Source of the DNA: Tautonia rosea | GTDB lineage: Bacteria; Planctomycetota; Planctomycetia; Isosphaerales; Isosphaeraceae | NCBI RefSeq assembly: GCF_012958305.1 | Contig: NZ_JABBYO010000004.1 | Span: 186,001-250,000 of the forward strand | Length of the DNA: 64,000 nt | Direction of reading: 5' to 3' | Shown: positions 63,901-64,000 of the stretch, piece after piece | Layout: every line of letters begins with the position of its first letter | Numbering within the stretch: position 1 is the first letter of the stretch | Position numbers and translations under genes: made by a program | The notes under the pieces: model-generated | Told to the model about the DNA's origin: nothing | What the model saw: the letters and a program-made list of their open reading frames with translations, nothing else | Database searches by the model: none

Positions 63901-64000
63901 TCGTTGAGGCGGACGGTTCATCGAGGTTCCTACCCTCGGCACCCAGCAACGCTATTGCAGCGAAGAAAGGTCCGATGGCGATTCCGATGGGCCAGATCCC
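60941..64000 (-). CDS. Secreted PQQ-dependent-dehydrogenase-like protein with three haem motifs (5' end outside window)
   Basis: The frame runs past base 64000. A TTG at 63949 is possible, but residues upstream of it (IWPIGIAIGPFFAAIALLG) read as a signal peptide core, so the true start is outside. The N-terminal propeller (about residues 45-440 from that TTG) resembles PQQ-dependent sugar/sorbosone dehydrogenases: LYGLAFHPEFAQNGRLFV, WYSGGHNGGSLKFSPIDG and SGDGAAPSPPDPF. The C-terminal half holds three CxxCH motifs: CLLCH, CAHCH and CRTCH. It would oxidise a sugar or alcohol and pass electrons to bound haems outside the inner membrane. Electron acceptor and substrate unknown. Confidence 0.85.
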   Translation of the reverse strand, partial: GIWPIGIAIGPFFAAIALLGAEGRNLDEPSASTITAEAHAPPQTVSNDSDAQERFPWTTSRMVGSPEPPRPYSVEVAFPHLTFDRPVELVSVPGTNRLAIAELGGKILTFPDDPLQAVTTDVMFDVRPRHPRFTNLYGLAFHPEFAQNGRLFVCYTIGHDEEDGTRVSEFRVNSNDPLRVDPDSERILITWYSGGHNGGSLKFSPIDGYLYISSGDGAAPSPPDPFLAGQDMTTLMSKVLRIDVDAQDAGLAYRVPPDNPFVDLPGARPEIWAYGFRNPWRMSFDREGGDLWLGDVGWELWELVHRIERGGNYGWSIMEGRQPVMPDAPRGPTPISPPIVDHPHSEAASVTGGFVYRGDRLAELRGAYIYGDFQTGTLWGLRFDGEAVTWHEVLAETPLRLVAFGEDRSGELYLLDYEQTNRIYRLVPNPDAAEPNVQFPRRLSETGLFASVADLEPAPGVLRYQINAPVWSDGTDADRLMAVPNLDRITWTRDGLWTYPDGSVFARTVLLDVDATSEGSSDSAPRRLETQVLHLEDERWRAYSYRWNEEQTDATLVGPEGESVTITLDDSRTITHRIAPRSECLLCHNPWAGEGLLFGRQSATPLTANTLQLNTTTAGEGQTVEQIRMFEHLGLFQEPLPEGPEALPRLANPYNEALDLDTRARSYLQVNCAHCHRFGAGGSANLNLTFDRSLAETGMLGVEPVQGSFGIDDARIVAPGDPFGSLVLFRMAKLGAGRMPRVGSSEVDVRALDLMHRWIAGLTDEGESEAPADPFRSLSAEVSEGLDVLCRAEGTDPVTRAAAFAQASASVRGALALLRRIDEGAIAPPVVEELVAMARTAPSVEVRDLFERFVPASDRLERLGESFDGIALLSLTGDTDRGRRLFLEGNEAQCRTCHRINGEGTMVGPDLDGIGAKYSRQELMHHIVQPSATVEPPYVSYLLATTDGQILTGMLVEQTAQGVALKDAKGQTLRVSADEVEELKTIPQSLMPEGLLAPLTPQQAADLLAFLSEQTQATP

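Noticed and set aside
1-64000. CRISPR arrays, rRNA, transposases, phage integrases or origin-type repeat clusters
   Set aside because: Reading both strands showed no repeat-spacer arrays, no rRNA-like sequence and no transposase or integrase motifs; the isolated ParA without ParB or parS-like repeats does not make an origin.

Overview
The window looks like a chromosomal segment of a Planctomycetota bacterium, most likely of the Isosphaerales type. The evidence is protein families typical of that phylum: a DUF1559 pilin-like secreted protein, a DUF1501 / DUF1549-DUF1553 cytochrome pair, a planctomycete-style ECF sigma factor beside a membrane Ser/Thr kinase, a multi-haem PQQ-type dehydrogenase, DUF29, and sialate O-acetylesterase- and sulfatase-like proteins. 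DNA is GC-rich through most housekeeping and accessory genes and visibly less so inside the polyketide synthase operon. I saw no insertion sequences, CRISPR arrays, rRNA genes or integrases. One tRNA-Ser(UGA) is present at 21791-21877.

Layout. 1-7.9 kb: end of an ECF sigma factor, a zinc-finger/kinase/transmembrane protein, a membrane-anchored hypothetical protein, DUF29, a hypothetical protein, a RluA-family pseudouridine synthase and a secreted esterase, all on +. 8.0-11.6 kb (-): FkbM methyltransferase, a long divergent RNase HII-like protein, an orphan ParA and a small monooxygenase. 12.2-17.6 kb (+): DUF1559 protein, two lipoproteins ending at a clear intrinsic terminator, an SMP-30 lactonase-like protein, a CaCA cation antiporter and a cupin. 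17.6-20.2 kb (-): site-2 protease with CBS domains overlapping an HNH protein, then a small membrane protein. 20.4-27.2 kb: Y-family polymerase with a palindrome inside its likely promoter, tRNA-Ser, a membrane sulfatase-fold protein (-), then a small membrane ORF, an alkaline-phosphatase-fold protein and its degenerate paralogue (+). 27.4-31.6 kb (-): DUF1501 and cytochrome/DUF1549/DUF1553 pair.

31.7-36.8 kb is a divergent phosphonate catabolism locus: PhnZ-like HD oxygenase, FAD oxidoreductase and PhnX on -, and an MFS transporter plus phosphonate-associated alcohol dehydrogenase on +. No PhnW or PhnY is present. 36.8-41 kb holds an extended SDR, an S49-type peptidase lacking its expected lysine, and two secreted hypothetical proteins.

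The main discovery candidate is the same-strand operon at 41.8-60.0 kb. Two megasynthases with overlapping start/stop codons carry (NMO-like barrel x2)-KS-AT-ACP-KR and KS(Cys to Ser)-AT-DH-PPTase. They are followed by a discrete ACP, an alpha/beta hydrolase, an SDR, two tandem zinc-ribbon methyltransferases and a MacB/LolCDE-type ABC permease/ATPase. Between them the two large proteins hold the activities of a bacterial polyunsaturated fatty acid synthase (PfaA, C, D and E: condensation, ketoreduction, dehydration, enoyl reduction, ACP activation), but arranged differently and with one in-line ACP instead of a tandem array. I infer an iterative lipid/polyketide synthase whose product is released or modified, methylated and exported. 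The chemical identity of the product cannot be read from the sequence.

The window ends inside a large secreted PQQ-dehydrogenase/tri-haem cytochrome protein (-) that continues past base 64000.
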